Origin: Bacillota bacterium
Lineage (GTDB): Bacteria > Bacillota > Bacilli > Bacillales > Cytobacillaceae
Reading direction: 5' to 3'
Length of the DNA stretch: 48,775 nucleotides
Assembly: GCA_030705955.1 (NCBI GenBank)
Contig: JAUZPL010000028.1
Span: forward strand, 1-48,775
Shown: one piece after another, positions 19,924 to 28,528 of the stretch
Layout of the letters: every line of letters begins with the position of its first letter
Numbering within the stretch: the stretch's first letter is position 1
The notes under the pieces: model-generated
The model's database searches: none
What the model saw: only the letters and a program-made list of their open reading frames with translations
Told to the model about the DNA's origin: nothing
Made by a program: the position numbers and the translations under genes

Positions 19924-20280
19924 CTAGAGGTAATAGAAAATTAATCCTATTCCCATTAATAAACCAATGATTAATCCATAGAAGAGCAAGGGCTTTCGGT
20001 CTATAGCAACCAATTCAGAAAGGGGGGTAATTTCGCTAAATTTCTTCCTCTCCTCTCCTTTTGAAAATGAAAGATGAAAGGATTTGAACATGACATCAAA
20101 AAAACCTGTTTGAATCGTATAAATGAGTAAAGAACTAATTAGAAGAAAGAAGGCAATATAAAAAGATATATTGATATAACTTAATAACGAAATTTTGTGA
20201 TTAAAAATGAAGGAAAGAGCAAATATTAATATTTGTAAGAGGGCTAATATTAAAAATTTTCTTTTCAATTTATTAGTCAT
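19924..20280 (-). CDS. membrane protein, DUF3899-like
   Basis: This 118-residue protein has three hydrophobic helices (about 8-27, 33-58 and 95-117). A basic cytoplasmic loop (SFSKGEERKKFSEITPL) lies between the second and third. The segment FYIAFFLLISSLLIYTIQTGFFDVM resembles DUF3899 proteins of Bacillaceae, from memory. GGAGG precedes the ATG. It ends just 6 bp from the -35 of trpS, so some transcripts may read into trpS. The function is unknown. Confidence 0.65.
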   Translation of the reverse strand: MTNKLKRKFLILALLQILIFALSFIFNHKISLLSYINISFYIAFFLLISSLLIYTIQTGFFDVMFKSFHLSFSKGEERKKFSEITPLSELVAIDRKPLLFYGLIIGLLMGIGLIFYYL

Positions 20281-20424
20281 CTGAAACCTCCGAAATCGTA
20301 TAAAGTAAGGGAATTTACAAATTATTTTACACCAAAAAAATATATAATTAAAAATTATAGCATAAAAAAGATGAGTATTCCGTTAAATTTGTTAAGAACG
20401 TGTAAATTAATTTTGAAAAAGTAA

Positions 20425-20452
20425 TGTACAATTTTTTGAAAATATGTATAAT
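20425..20452 (+). promoter_or_regulatory. oppA promoter with CodY-like box
   Basis: TGTACA (20425-20430), 16 nt and TATAAT (20447-20452) form a plausible promoter. AATTTTTTGAAAATA at 20430-20444 fits the CodY consensus AATTTTCWGAAAATT at 13 of 15 positions and fills the spacer. CodY control of peptide uptake is known in Firmicutes; here it is inferred. Confidence 0.6.
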
Positions 20453-20499
20453 AGAAATTGTAGTAATTTTTCAGAATAATAGAAAAGGGAGGTCTACTA

Positions 20500-22188
20500 G
20501 TGAAAAAATCAAAATTTTCGCTGCTTTTAGTTTTTGCGCTTGTACTTAGCGTGTTTTTATCAGCATGTTCTGGTAGTAAGACTGATACAACTAAGAAAAC
20601 TGCTACCAAAAAAGAAACATCAAATCTTGCTGCAGATCAAACTCTTAACATGTTAGAGTCTGCTGAGATTCCTACCATGGATAGTTCAATGGCTCAAGAC
20701 GTATTAAGTTTTACAATGTTAAACGCAACAAACGAAGGTTTATACCGTGTTGACAATCATCAAAATATAATTGATGGTGTGGCTGATGGTAAACCTGTTG
20801 CGAACGCTGATAAAACTGTTTATACCATTCATCTTAAAAAAGATACAAAATGGTCAAATGGTGACACTGTAACTGCCCATGACTTTGTATATGCATGGCA
20901 ACGTGCTATCGATCCTAAAATGGCAACTCCATATGGTCCTTACTACATGGAAGGAACTATCAAAAACGCAACTGATATTGCAAATGGTAAAAAGCCAGTT
21001 ACTGATTTAGGTATCAAAGCTCTTGACGATTTTACTCTTGAAGTAGACTTAGAAAAACCAGTTCCTTACTTCCAATCCTATGTTACGTTCCAGCTTTTCT
21101 ATCCACTTAACCAAAAATATGTGGAATCTCAAGGTAAAGACTATGCTAAAGATGCTAGTCATATACTTTTCAACGGACCATTCAAGATGACAAAATGGGA
21201 TGGACCTACTGCTCAAGACTGGACTCTAGCAAAGAACGATACTTACTGGGATGCAAAGGATGTTACTTTAACAACTGCAAACTTTAACGTATCAAAAGAT
21301 CCACAAGCTTCTGCTAACGCATTCGAAGCTGGTGAAGCAGATATTACACCAAAACTTGCACAACCATCTATCCTTTCACAATATGAAGGATCTAAAAACT
21401 TATATCGTTACATGCAACCATCCGTATTCTGGTTGAAATTCAATGAGCAAAATCCTGCTTTAAAAAATGCAGATATCCGTAAGGCAATTGCTTTAGCAAT
21501 TGACAAAAAAGCTCTAACAACTGACGTTTTAGCAAACGGATCAATCCCTGCAAACTTTATCGTTCCAAAAGATTTTGCTAAATCAGATACTACTGGTAAA
21601 GATTTCCGTGCTGACGCTGGTTCTTATCTAGAAACTGATAAGGCTCAAGCTGCAGACTTGTGGAAAAAAGGATTAGCCACAATTGGCAAAACTTCTTTAA
21701 CACTTAATTACATTGGTCAAGATACTGAATCTGCTAAAAAGTCAGATGCATTTATTAAAGACCAATTGGAAAAGACTCTACCAGGTCTTCATATTACAAT
21801 TGCTTCTGTACCATTTAATATTAAGTTGGATCGTGAAGATAAACAACAATATGATCTATTATTCAGTGGTTGGGGTCCTGACTATCAAGATCCAATGACA
21901 TTCATGGATCTTTGGACTTCTGATAACCAGCAACAACATATGAGCTATAGTGATTCACAAGTTGATACTTTAATTAAACAAGCAAAAGTTGAAACTGATT
22001 ACACTAAGCGTTGGCAAGAATTACAACAAGCTGAAAAGCTTATCTTAGATACTGATGCTGCAATTGCTCCTTTATATCAACGTGCTGCTAACCTGTTGGT
22101 TGCAGATAAAGTTAAAGGATTTGTTACACATGCAGTTGGACCAGATTATAGTTTACAATGGATTAAAATTGTTAACACTAAAAAGTAA
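20500..22188 (+). CDS. oppA: oligopeptide-binding lipoprotein OppA
   Basis: This 562-residue peptide receptor is anchored by C23 of the lipobox VFLSAC. The segment TKWSNGDTVTAHDFVYAWQRAIDP is the SBP_bac_5 signature. It starts at GTG after GGGAGGT. The unit is oppA-B-C-D-F as in B. subtilis, where it imports peptides including signalling peptides. Codon use (GCT, ACT and AAA rich) suggests high expression. A hairpin with a T tail separates it from oppB. Confidence 0.93.
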   Translation: MKKSKFSLLLVFALVLSVFLSACSGSKTDTTKKTATKKETSNLAADQTLNMLESAEIPTMDSSMAQDVLSFTMLNATNEGLYRVDNHQNIIDGVADGKPVANADKTVYTIHLKKDTKWSNGDTVTAHDFVYAWQRAIDPKMATPYGPYYMEGTIKNATDIANGKKPVTDLGIKALDDFTLEVDLEKPVPYFQSYVTFQLFYPLNQKYVESQGKDYAKDASHILFNGPFKMTKWDGPTAQDWTLAKNDTYWDAKDVTLTTANFNVSKDPQASANAFEAGEADITPKLAQPSILSQYEGSKNLYRYMQPSVFWLKFNEQNPALKNADIRKAIALAIDKKALTTDVLANGSIPANFIVPKDFAKSDTTGKDFRADAGSYLETDKAQAADLWKKGLATIGKTSLTLNYIGQDTESAKKSDAFIKDQLEKTLPGLHITIASVPFNIKLDREDKQQYDLLFSGWGPDYQDPMTFMDLWTSDNQQQHMSYSDSQVDTLIKQAKVETDYTKRWQELQQAEKLILDTDAAIAPLYQRAANLLVADKVKGFVTHAVGPDYSLQWIKIVNTKK

Positions 22189-22212
22189 TTTTTAACAACT
22201 AATCAAATAAGA

Positions 22213-22242
22213 AGAGAGTATATTACGATATACTCTCTTTTT
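22213..22242 (+). terminator. hairpin between oppA and oppB, possible partial terminator
   Basis: AGAGAGTATA pairs perfectly with TATACTCTCT (loop TTACGA), and TTTT follows. No separate promoter is clear before oppB. The hairpin may lower expression of the permease and ATPase genes relative to the receptor. Confidence 0.75.
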
Positions 22243-22299
22243 ACCTGTAAGACAATTGTCGAAAAATGTTTAATATTTTGTTAATTAGGAGGTGTGGAC

Positions 22300-23229
22300 A
22301 TGGCAAAATATGTTTTACAACGTGTACTTTATATGGTCATTACAATGTTAGTAGTGGTATCTGTCACTTTTTTCCTCATGAAGCTTATCCCTGGTACTCC
22401 TTTTAGTAATGCATCAAAGCTTACACCTGACCAACTTAACATCATGAAAGAAAAATATCATTTAAATGACCCTGTGCCTGTCCAATACGCAAATTATATA
22501 TGGAATATGGTAAAAGGTGATCTAGGTGTCTCCTTTCAATTTAATAATACCCCTGTTACTGAACTTCTCTCAAATCGAATTGGCCCATCTGCAACTTTAG
22601 GTGCACAATCACTGTTACTTGGAGCAGTCCTAGGAATTATTTTGGGAGTCATAGCTGCTCTTAAACAAAATACATGGGTAGATTATACTGCGACCTTTAT
22701 CGCAGTTGTTGGAAAGTCAGTTCCATCCTTTATTTTTGCGGGGTTGCTTCAATATTATATTGCTGTTAAATTACAGTGGCTGCCAGTAATGTTTTGGAGG
22801 GGGCCGCAATATACCATTCTTCCTACTATTGCTTTAGCGATGTTCTCTATTTCAATCGCAGCACGTTTTATGAGAACGGAAATGATTGATGTTTTAGGGT
22901 CTGATTACATTACACTAGCAAAAGCTAAAGGAGCAAGTTATTTCCAAATTAGTGTTAAACATGCGCTAAGAAATGCTTTGATTCCTGTAGTTACTGTATT
23001 AGGACCATTGGCTGTTAGCTTAATGACTGGTTCCCTAGTAATCGAAAGAATTTTCGGTATCCCTGGGCTTGGAGAGCAGTTTGTTAAATCCATTACAGTA
23101 AATGACTACCCGGTTATCATGGGTACTTCTATTTTATTTGCCTTCTTATTTGTATTAATTATTTTAGTAGTGGATATTCTTTATGGAGTAATTGATCCAA
23201 GGATTCGTCTATCCGGGGGTGGGAAGTAA
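22300..23229 (+). CDS. oppB: oligopeptide ABC permease OppB
   Basis: This 309-residue permease has six helices, starting YVLQRVLYMVITMLVVVSVTFF. The EAA-type loop is at AKAKGASYFQISVKHALRNALIPV. The ATG at 22300 lies 7 nt after AGGAGG. A GTG 6 nt earlier would overlap the ribosome site. The stop codon abuts the oppC start. Confidence 0.94.
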   Translation: MAKYVLQRVLYMVITMLVVVSVTFFLMKLIPGTPFSNASKLTPDQLNIMKEKYHLNDPVPVQYANYIWNMVKGDLGVSFQFNNTPVTELLSNRIGPSATLGAQSLLLGAVLGIILGVIAALKQNTWVDYTATFIAVVGKSVPSFIFAGLLQYYIAVKLQWLPVMFWRGPQYTILPTIALAMFSISIAARFMRTEMIDVLGSDYITLAKAKGASYFQISVKHALRNALIPVVTVLGPLAVSLMTGSLVIERIFGIPGLGEQFVKSITVNDYPVIMGTSILFAFLFVLIILVVDILYGVIDPRIRLSGGGK

Positions 23230-24258
23230 ATGACAAACAATGAACTTAATGTCACCAAAGATATGTTTAAACCTGCCCATGTTGATGCATCTAAAAGTGA
23301 AAAAATATCAAAGCCAAGCTTAAATTTCTGGCAAGATTCATGGTTAAGGGTACGAAAAAACAAAGGCGCAGTTGCAAGTCTAGTTGTACTTGTCATACTT
23401 GTTTTATTGGCATTTATCGGACCATACCTGACTCCTTACAAATATGATACACAGGTCACTGCTAATAATAATCTTCCACCACGTGTTCAAGGACTGGAAA
23501 ATGTTCATTGGCTGCCATTTGATGGAACATTAACTAGGAAAGATGGTTCTACCTATAATCCTTATGAACTTCGACATGTAAAGAACTATTATTGGTTTGG
23601 TACTGACGGTTTAGGGCGAGATATTTTTGCCCGAATTTGGAAAGGTTCGCAAATTTCATTATTAATTGCCTTTGTTGCAGCTATGATTGATATGCTTATT
23701 GGGGTTTCCTACGGTGCCATTTCTGGATATGTCGGCGGGCGTGTGGACAGTATAATGCAGCGTATTGTTGAAATATTAGTGGGTATACCTAACTTAATTG
23801 TTGTTGTATTAATGATTCTGGTTTTAAAACCAGGGATCACACCTATTATCATAGCTATAACCATTACCGGTTGGACAAGTATGTCGCGGGTTGTACGTGC
23901 ACAAGTATTGAAATTTAAAAACCAAGAGTTTGTTCTTGCGGCGAAAACACTGGGAGCATCTAATGCATCCATCATTTTTAAACATATGATTCCAAATATG
24001 TTTGGGGTTATCATTATTAATACCATGTTTTCTATTCCGAATGCTATTTTCTTTGAGGCATTTTTAAGCTTTATCGGTTTAGGATTACAAGAACCTAATG
24101 CATCACTAGGAACGTTAATCAATGATGGATTTACATCTATGATTGCATTCCCATATCAAATGATTATTCCAGCAATTATGATTTCTTTACTCATGATTAC
24201 ATTTAACTTAATTGCAGACGGATTACGTGACGCTTTAGATCCAAAAATGCGTGATTAA
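23230..24258 (+). CDS. oppC: oligopeptide ABC permease OppC
   Basis: This 342-residue permease has an N-terminal cytoplasmic arm, the first helix at about 45-65, a large extracellular loop, then YWFGTDGLGRDIFARIWKGSQ, typical of OppC. The coupling loop is at AAKTLGASNASIIFKHMIPN. The ATG directly follows the oppB stop (TAAATG), which implies translational coupling. Confidence 0.94.
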   Translation: MTNNELNVTKDMFKPAHVDASKSEKISKPSLNFWQDSWLRVRKNKGAVASLVVLVILVLLAFIGPYLTPYKYDTQVTANNNLPPRVQGLENVHWLPFDGTLTRKDGSTYNPYELRHVKNYYWFGTDGLGRDIFARIWKGSQISLLIAFVAAMIDMLIGVSYGAISGYVGGRVDSIMQRIVEILVGIPNLIVVVLMILVLKPGITPIIIAITITGWTSMSRVVRAQVLKFKNQEFVLAAKTLGASNASIIFKHMIPNMFGVIIINTMFSIPNAIFFEAFLSFIGLGLQEPNASLGTLINDGFTSMIAFPYQMIIPAIMISLLMITFNLIADGLRDALDPKMRD

Positions 24259-24274
24259 GAGGTAGGTGAAAAAA

Positions 24275-25318
24275 GTGGAAAAGATATTAGAAATTAAGGA
24301 TTTGAGAATTTCCTTTCATACATTTGGCGGAGAGGTTCAAGCCATAAGAGGTGTTAGTTTCGATTTGTTAAAAGGTGAAACCCTAGCTATAGTAGGTGAG
24401 TCCGGATCTGGCAAATCAGTTACAACGAAATCTATTATGCGCTTGCTTCCAGAAAATAACTCAGAAATTAAAACTGGTCAGATATTATTTGACGGAAAAG
24501 ATTTAACCAAACTAAAAGATAGACAAATGCAAAAAATCCGTGGAAAAGATATCTCTATGATTTTCCAGGATCCAATGACTTCATTAAATCCAACCATGAA
24601 AATTGGCAACCAAATAATGGAGCCATTAGTTAAGCATCAAAATATGAGCCGTCATGATGCAAGAGAAAGAGCTATTGATCTTTTAAGATTGGTTGGAATT
24701 CCAAAGCCTGAAATCCGTGTTGAACAATATCCACATCAATTTTCTGGTGGTATGAGACAACGTGTGGTTATCGCAATTGCACTTGCTTGTAACCCAAAAG
24801 TGTTAATTGCTGACGAACCAACAACGGCATTGGATGTTACCATCCAAGCGCAAATTCTAGAATTAATGAAAGATCTACAAAAGAAAATTGATACATCCAT
24901 CATTTTTATTACCCATGACCTAGGAGTTGTGGCGAATGTTGCTGACCGTGTAGCTGTAATGTATGGTGGCAAAATTGTTGAGATTGGAACGGCAGATGAA
25001 ATTTTCTATAATCCAAAGCATCCTTATACATGGGGTTTAATAAGTTCAATGCCTGATTTAGATACTCATGATGAAGAATTATTTTCAATCCCAGGTACAC
25101 CACCTGACCTGTTAGATCCGCCAAAAGGTGATGCTTTTGCACCACGTAATCCTTTTGTAATGCAAATTGATTTGGAGCATGAACCACCTTTCTTTAAAGT
25201 TTCAGATACACATTATGCAGCTACATGGTTACTACATCCAGATGCACCAAAAGTGGAACCACCAGAGGCTGTAAAAAGGCGTCAACGCCAATTCCCTGGT
25301 ATAAAGGAGGGAAACTAA
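24275..25318 (+). CDS. oppD: oligopeptide ABC ATPase OppD
   Basis: This 347-residue ATPase has Walker A GESGSGKSV, MIFQDPMTSLNP, FSGGMRQRV, VLIADEPTTALD and FITHDLG. The C-terminal extension has PYTWGLISSMPDLD and RNPFVMQ, but not the cysteine cluster seen in many OppD proteins. The GTG at 24275 is preferred (GAGGTAGGTG 6 nt upstream). A GTG at 24266 lies inside that site. Confidence 0.93.
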   Translation: MEKILEIKDLRISFHTFGGEVQAIRGVSFDLLKGETLAIVGESGSGKSVTTKSIMRLLPENNSEIKTGQILFDGKDLTKLKDRQMQKIRGKDISMIFQDPMTSLNPTMKIGNQIMEPLVKHQNMSRHDARERAIDLLRLVGIPKPEIRVEQYPHQFSGGMRQRVVIAIALACNPKVLIADEPTTALDVTIQAQILELMKDLQKKIDTSIIFITHDLGVVANVADRVAVMYGGKIVEIGTADEIFYNPKHPYTWGLISSMPDLDTHDEELFSIPGTPPDLLDPPKGDAFAPRNPFVMQIDLEHEPPFFKVSDTHYAATWLLHPDAPKVEPPEAVKRRQRQFPGIKEGN

Positions 25319-26242
25319 ATGGCTGAAAGGCAAAAACTACTAGAAATTAAAAATTTAAAACAGTATTTTAACTCAGGCAAGATAAATGAAGTGAAAGCTG
25401 TTGACAATGTTACCTTTGATATTTATAAAGGTGAAACACTAGGACTTGTTGGAGAATCTGGTTGTGGAAAATCAACAACTGGAAGAACCATTATTCGTCT
25501 TTACAATGCAACGGGCGGGGAAGTTCTTTTTAATGGTGTTAACGTTCATGGTAAAAAAAATCATGCTCAACTCAAAGATTTTAATCGTAAAATGCAAATG
25601 ATTTTCCAAGATCCATATGCATCTTTAAACCCTAGACTTAAGGTTGCCGATGTTATTGCTGAGGGCATAGATATCCATGGATTAGCAAAGTCCAAAAAAG
25701 AACGTATGGAACAAGTATATACATTATTAGAAACAGTTGGTTTAAACAGAGAGCATGCTAACCGTTATCCACATGAATTTAGTGGAGGTCAGCGCCAACG
25801 GATTGGAATTGCTCGTGCCTTAGCCGTTCAGCCTGAATTTATCATTGCTGACGAACCAATTTCTGCACTAGACGTTTCTATCCAAGCACAGGTTGTTAAT
25901 CTTATGAAAAAGCTTCAAAAAGAAAAAGAATTAACATACCTTTTTATTGCTCATGATCTTTCAATGGTAAAGTATATTAGTGACAGAATTGGTGTAATGT
26001 ATTTTGGAAAATTAGTGGAGCTTGCTCCTGCTGAAGAACTGTATCGAAATCCATTACATCCATATACCCAGTCTCTATTATCAGCGATACCACTTCCTGA
26101 TCCGATTTCTGAGCGTACTCGAGCAAGGAAGTCTTATAACCCGAGTGTTCATAACTATGCTGAAAATGAACCAGTTGAGTTTAGAGAAGTAACACCAGGT
26201 CATTTTGTTTTATGTTCTGAAAAAGAATTTAACCAAATTTAA
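25319..26242 (+). CDS. oppF: oligopeptide ABC ATPase OppF
   Basis: This 307-residue ATPase partners OppD. It has Walker A GESGCGKST, MIFQDPYASLNPR, FSGGQRQRIGIARAL, FIIADEPISALDVS and FIAHDLS. The ATG follows the oppD stop with no gap, and AAAGGAGG lies within the end of oppD. It is the last gene of the operon and is followed by a strong terminator. Confidence 0.94.
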   Translation: MAERQKLLEIKNLKQYFNSGKINEVKAVDNVTFDIYKGETLGLVGESGCGKSTTGRTIIRLYNATGGEVLFNGVNVHGKKNHAQLKDFNRKMQMIFQDPYASLNPRLKVADVIAEGIDIHGLAKSKKERMEQVYTLLETVGLNREHANRYPHEFSGGQRQRIGIARALAVQPEFIIADEPISALDVSIQAQVVNLMKKLQKEKELTYLFIAHDLSMVKYISDRIGVMYFGKLVELAPAEELYRNPLHPYTQSLLSAIPLPDPISERTRARKSYNPSVHNYAENEPVEFREVTPGHFVLCSEKEFNQI

Positions 26243-26255
26243 AATAGTTAAGACA

Positions 26256-26286
26256 AAAAAACGATCTCATTTACTGAGATCGTTTT
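26256..26286. terminator. terminator after oppF
   Basis: AAAACGATCTCA and TGAGATCGTTTT form a perfect 12-bp stem with a five-base loop. It serves oppF and, in reverse, the convergent small membrane gene. Confidence 0.9.
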
Positions 26287-26307
26287 CATATAGTTAAATA
26301 GTTATTT

Positions 26308-26493
26308 TTATTTCTTTTTACCTCCAACTGATTTCCAGCCTTCTTGAAAGCGTGCAGATTGAACAACGAATTCTGATTTTCTTTTTCCACCAAAAAATTT
26401 CTCGCCAATACTGTTAGTCATAACACCCATAAAAGCTGTAATTCCAACCACAAGTAGTGCAACAATAATTAAATCCATTGTATAGCCCAACAT
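26308..26493 (-). CDS. small single-span membrane protein, unknown
   Basis: This protein of about 61 residues has one membrane helix (LIIVALLVVGITAFMGVM, 8-25) and a basic cytoplasmic tail ending GWKSVGGKKK. The ATG at 26493 follows GGAGG by 7 nt; an in-frame codon 39 nt upstream has no ribosome site. I do not recognise it. It stands between oppF and spx, facing oppF. Confidence 0.6.
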   Translation of the reverse strand: MLGYTMDLIIVALLVVGITAFMGVMTNSIGEKFFGGKRKSEFVVQSARFQEGWKSVGGKKK

Positions 26494-27139
26494 AGTAAAA
26501 ACCTCCACAATTTTAAAATCACTCAACTTCATGACAATGGGATAAATATATCTATATATTCATTTTAAAAGAACTTTTGTATATTGAAAAGAAGAAAATC
26601 ATTTAATAATGTTGTTTTAAATGATTGCGTTTTCAATGGAAAATTGTAATTGAGAATAAAATGGTTGGTAAATTAATAAAAAGTTAAGATTTTAATGGTA
26701 TGATGTAAAAAATAAAGTAACACAAAATATTTTTAATTGATGGAAGTGATACCCCAAAAAAAATTAGTAAAAATCCGAATAATATATAAAAGAGTGAATA
26801 GATAAAATCATTTTTTGATAAATAATTTAAAAAAAGTGAAACTTTTTAATAATATTATCCGTCTTACAATTATAATATTGCTATTTGAAAAAATATTATA
26901 TCTTTTGCCGTATACATTTGATGGACTTTAAGCCCTTGATTTTAAAGGAAAAGGTTATTTTTATAGAAATTCATGGCTGATTTTAGGCGAAAAAATAATA
27001 TCCTTTTTTAAATAATTGGTGTATAATCATAATATAAATTCCTTATTTATATTAATTATAATTTAGATTAATTCATAGTATACAAAAAATAAATTCTTTA
27101 AACTATTGTTTTTTTATTATAATGAGGAGTGTGAAAAAG
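26494..27139. other. AT-rich regulatory gap before spx
   Basis: This stretch of about 640 bp is very AT-rich and holds no credible gene. yjbC, which precedes spx in B. subtilis, is absent. The only clear signal is the ECF-type promoter at 26837. A TATAAT at 27022-27027 could be a sigma-A -10, but its -35 is poor. Confidence 0.6.
26837..26863 (+). promoter_or_regulatory. ECF-sigma promoter upstream of spx
   Basis: TGAAAC (26837-26842), 17 nt and CGTC (26860-26863) match the consensus of sigma-M and sigma-W promoters. spx of B. subtilis has such a cell-envelope-stress promoter. It would give a leader of about 270 nt. Confidence 0.7.
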
Positions 27140-27535
27140 ATGGTTACATTATACACTTCACCAAGTTGCACATCATGCAGAAAAGCAAAATCATGGTTGG
27201 AAGAACATGAAATTCCATACACTGAAAGAAATATTTTTTCTGAGCATCTTTCTATTGATGAGATTAAGGAAATTTTACGTATGACAGAAGACGGAACAGA
27301 TGAAATTATTTCAACAAGATCAAAAACATTTCAGAAGTTAGATGTTAATCTTGAAACCATGCCTTTACAGGATTTATTTGAGTTGATAAAATCCAATCCA
27401 GGATTATTACGCAGACCAATTATAATTGATGAAAAAAGATTACAGGTTGGATATAATGAGGATGAAATTCGAAGATTTTTACCAAGGAAGGTTCGGACAT
27501 TCCAACTTATGGAAGCACGGCGTATGGTTAACTAA
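27140..27535 (+). CDS. spx: Spx, thiol-stress regulator that binds RNA polymerase
   Basis: This 131-residue ArsC-like protein has the redox switch C10xxC13 ([10 protein letters not shown]), G52 (TEDGTDEI), needed for contact with the RNA polymerase alpha subunit in B. subtilis, and R92 in the RRPI motif. The ATG at 27140 gives the standard length and start; an ATG at 27122 precedes the ribosome site. Its level is normally set by ClpXP with the adaptor SpxH, encoded at 36139-37011. Confidence 0.96.
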   Translation: MVTLYTSPSCTSCRKAKSWLEEHEIPYTERNIFSEHLSIDEIKEILRMTEDGTDEIISTRSKTFQKLDVNLETMPLQDLFELIKSNPGLLRRPIIIDEKRLQVGYNEDEIRRFLPRKVRTFQLMEARRMVN

Positions 27536-27544
27536 ATAAAAACT

Positions 27545-27572
27545 GGCCCTCAAATGTTGAGGGTCTTATTTA
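27545..27572 (+). terminator. terminator after spx
   Basis: CCCTCAA and TTGAGGG form a 7-bp stem with a 3-base loop, followed by TCTTATTTATTT. It lies 12 bp past the stop. Confidence 0.7.
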
Positions 27573-27735
27573 TTTGTATTCAATCCATTTTTTTGGTAAG
27601 ATAAAAGGAAGCTTTAATTAGATAAAAGCACAGTTTTTTGATTTTATTGTATTTTTGTTTCCCTTATAAAGATTTTGTCATAAAATATAAGTACAAGAGT
27701 ATTTGTATTTTAAATGAGGTAAAAGATATCCAGTA

Positions 27736-27776
27736 TCTTCTGCTTGGGGGTATTTAGTCCCTTTAATCTGGGAACA
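27736..27776 (+). promoter_or_regulatory. possible structured leader before mecA
   Basis: CTTCTG and CAGAAG enclose a segment with GGG/CCC pairings and end just before the GGGGGAG ribosome site. It might affect initiation. This is structure by eye only. Confidence 0.25.
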
Positions 27777-27792
27777 GAAGGGGGAGTTCATG

Positions 27793-28464
27793 ATGGAAAT
27801 TGAGCGTATTAATGAAAATACAGTAAAATTTTATATTTCCTATGTAGATATAGAAGAGAGAGGCTTTGACCGTGAAGAAATTTGGTACAACCGAGAACGG
27901 AGTGAAGAACTTTTTTGGGAAATGATGGACGAGGTTCATCAGGAGGAAGAGTTCACCGTTGAGGGGCCTCTTTGGATTCAGGTTCAAGCATTGGAAAAAG
28001 GTTTGGAGATTTTGGTAACAAAGGCTCAGCTAACAAAGGATGGACAAAAGTTTGAATTGCCTATTCATGGTGATAAATTCAAAGAAATTCCAGTTGATGA
28101 GAATATAGAGAATTTGCTTGATCAGAGTTTTATCACTGGACAAGAATCAGAGAATGAGTTAGTAGCCGAAGATGAATCATTGGAATTTTTACTATCCTTT
28201 TCAGATTTTGAAGATGTCATTATGCTTTCAAAGCGTGTGGTACTAGAAGAACTCAAGACAAAGCTTTATTATTTTGAAGGTAAGTATTACTTATATACAG
28301 ATTTCCCTGAGGAAGAAATTGATGAAGATGAAATTGATGATATTTTAAGTATTTTCCTTGAATATGGAAATGAAACACCAGTTACCATTCATCGGTTGCA
28401 AGAATATGGAAAAGAAATAATTGCAGAAAATGTATTCATAGAAATACGTAAACATTTTGCTTAA
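27793..28464 (+). CDS. mecA: MecA, adaptor for ClpC
   Basis: This 223-residue adaptor delivers substrates such as ComK to ClpCP. The start MEIERINENTVKFYISYVDI and RGFDREEIWYNRERSEELFW is almost the B. subtilis sequence. An acidic linker lies at about 105-135, then the C-terminal ClpC-binding domain (FSDFEDVIMLSKRV). The second ATG (27793) is chosen for spacing from GGGGGAG and the family start. A hairpin follows the stop. Confidence 0.95.
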   Translation: MEIERINENTVKFYISYVDIEERGFDREEIWYNRERSEELFWEMMDEVHQEEEFTVEGPLWIQVQALEKGLEILVTKAQLTKDGQKFELPIHGDKFKEIPVDENIENLLDQSFITGQESENELVAEDESLEFLLSFSDFEDVIMLSKRVVLEELKTKLYYFEGKYYLYTDFPEEEIDEDEIDDILSIFLEYGNETPVTIHRLQEYGKEIIAENVFIEIRKHFA

Positions 28465-28468
28465 TATT

Positions 28469-28500
28469 CATACCGATTTCATGATGAAATCGGTATTTTA
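28469..28500 (+). terminator. terminator after mecA
   Basis: ATACCGATTTC pairs with GAAATCGGTAT (loop ATGAT), followed by TTTTAGTATTT. It begins 5 bp after the stop. Confidence 0.85.
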
Positions 28501-28528
28501 GTATTTAGGAATTGGTCGTATTGGGTAG

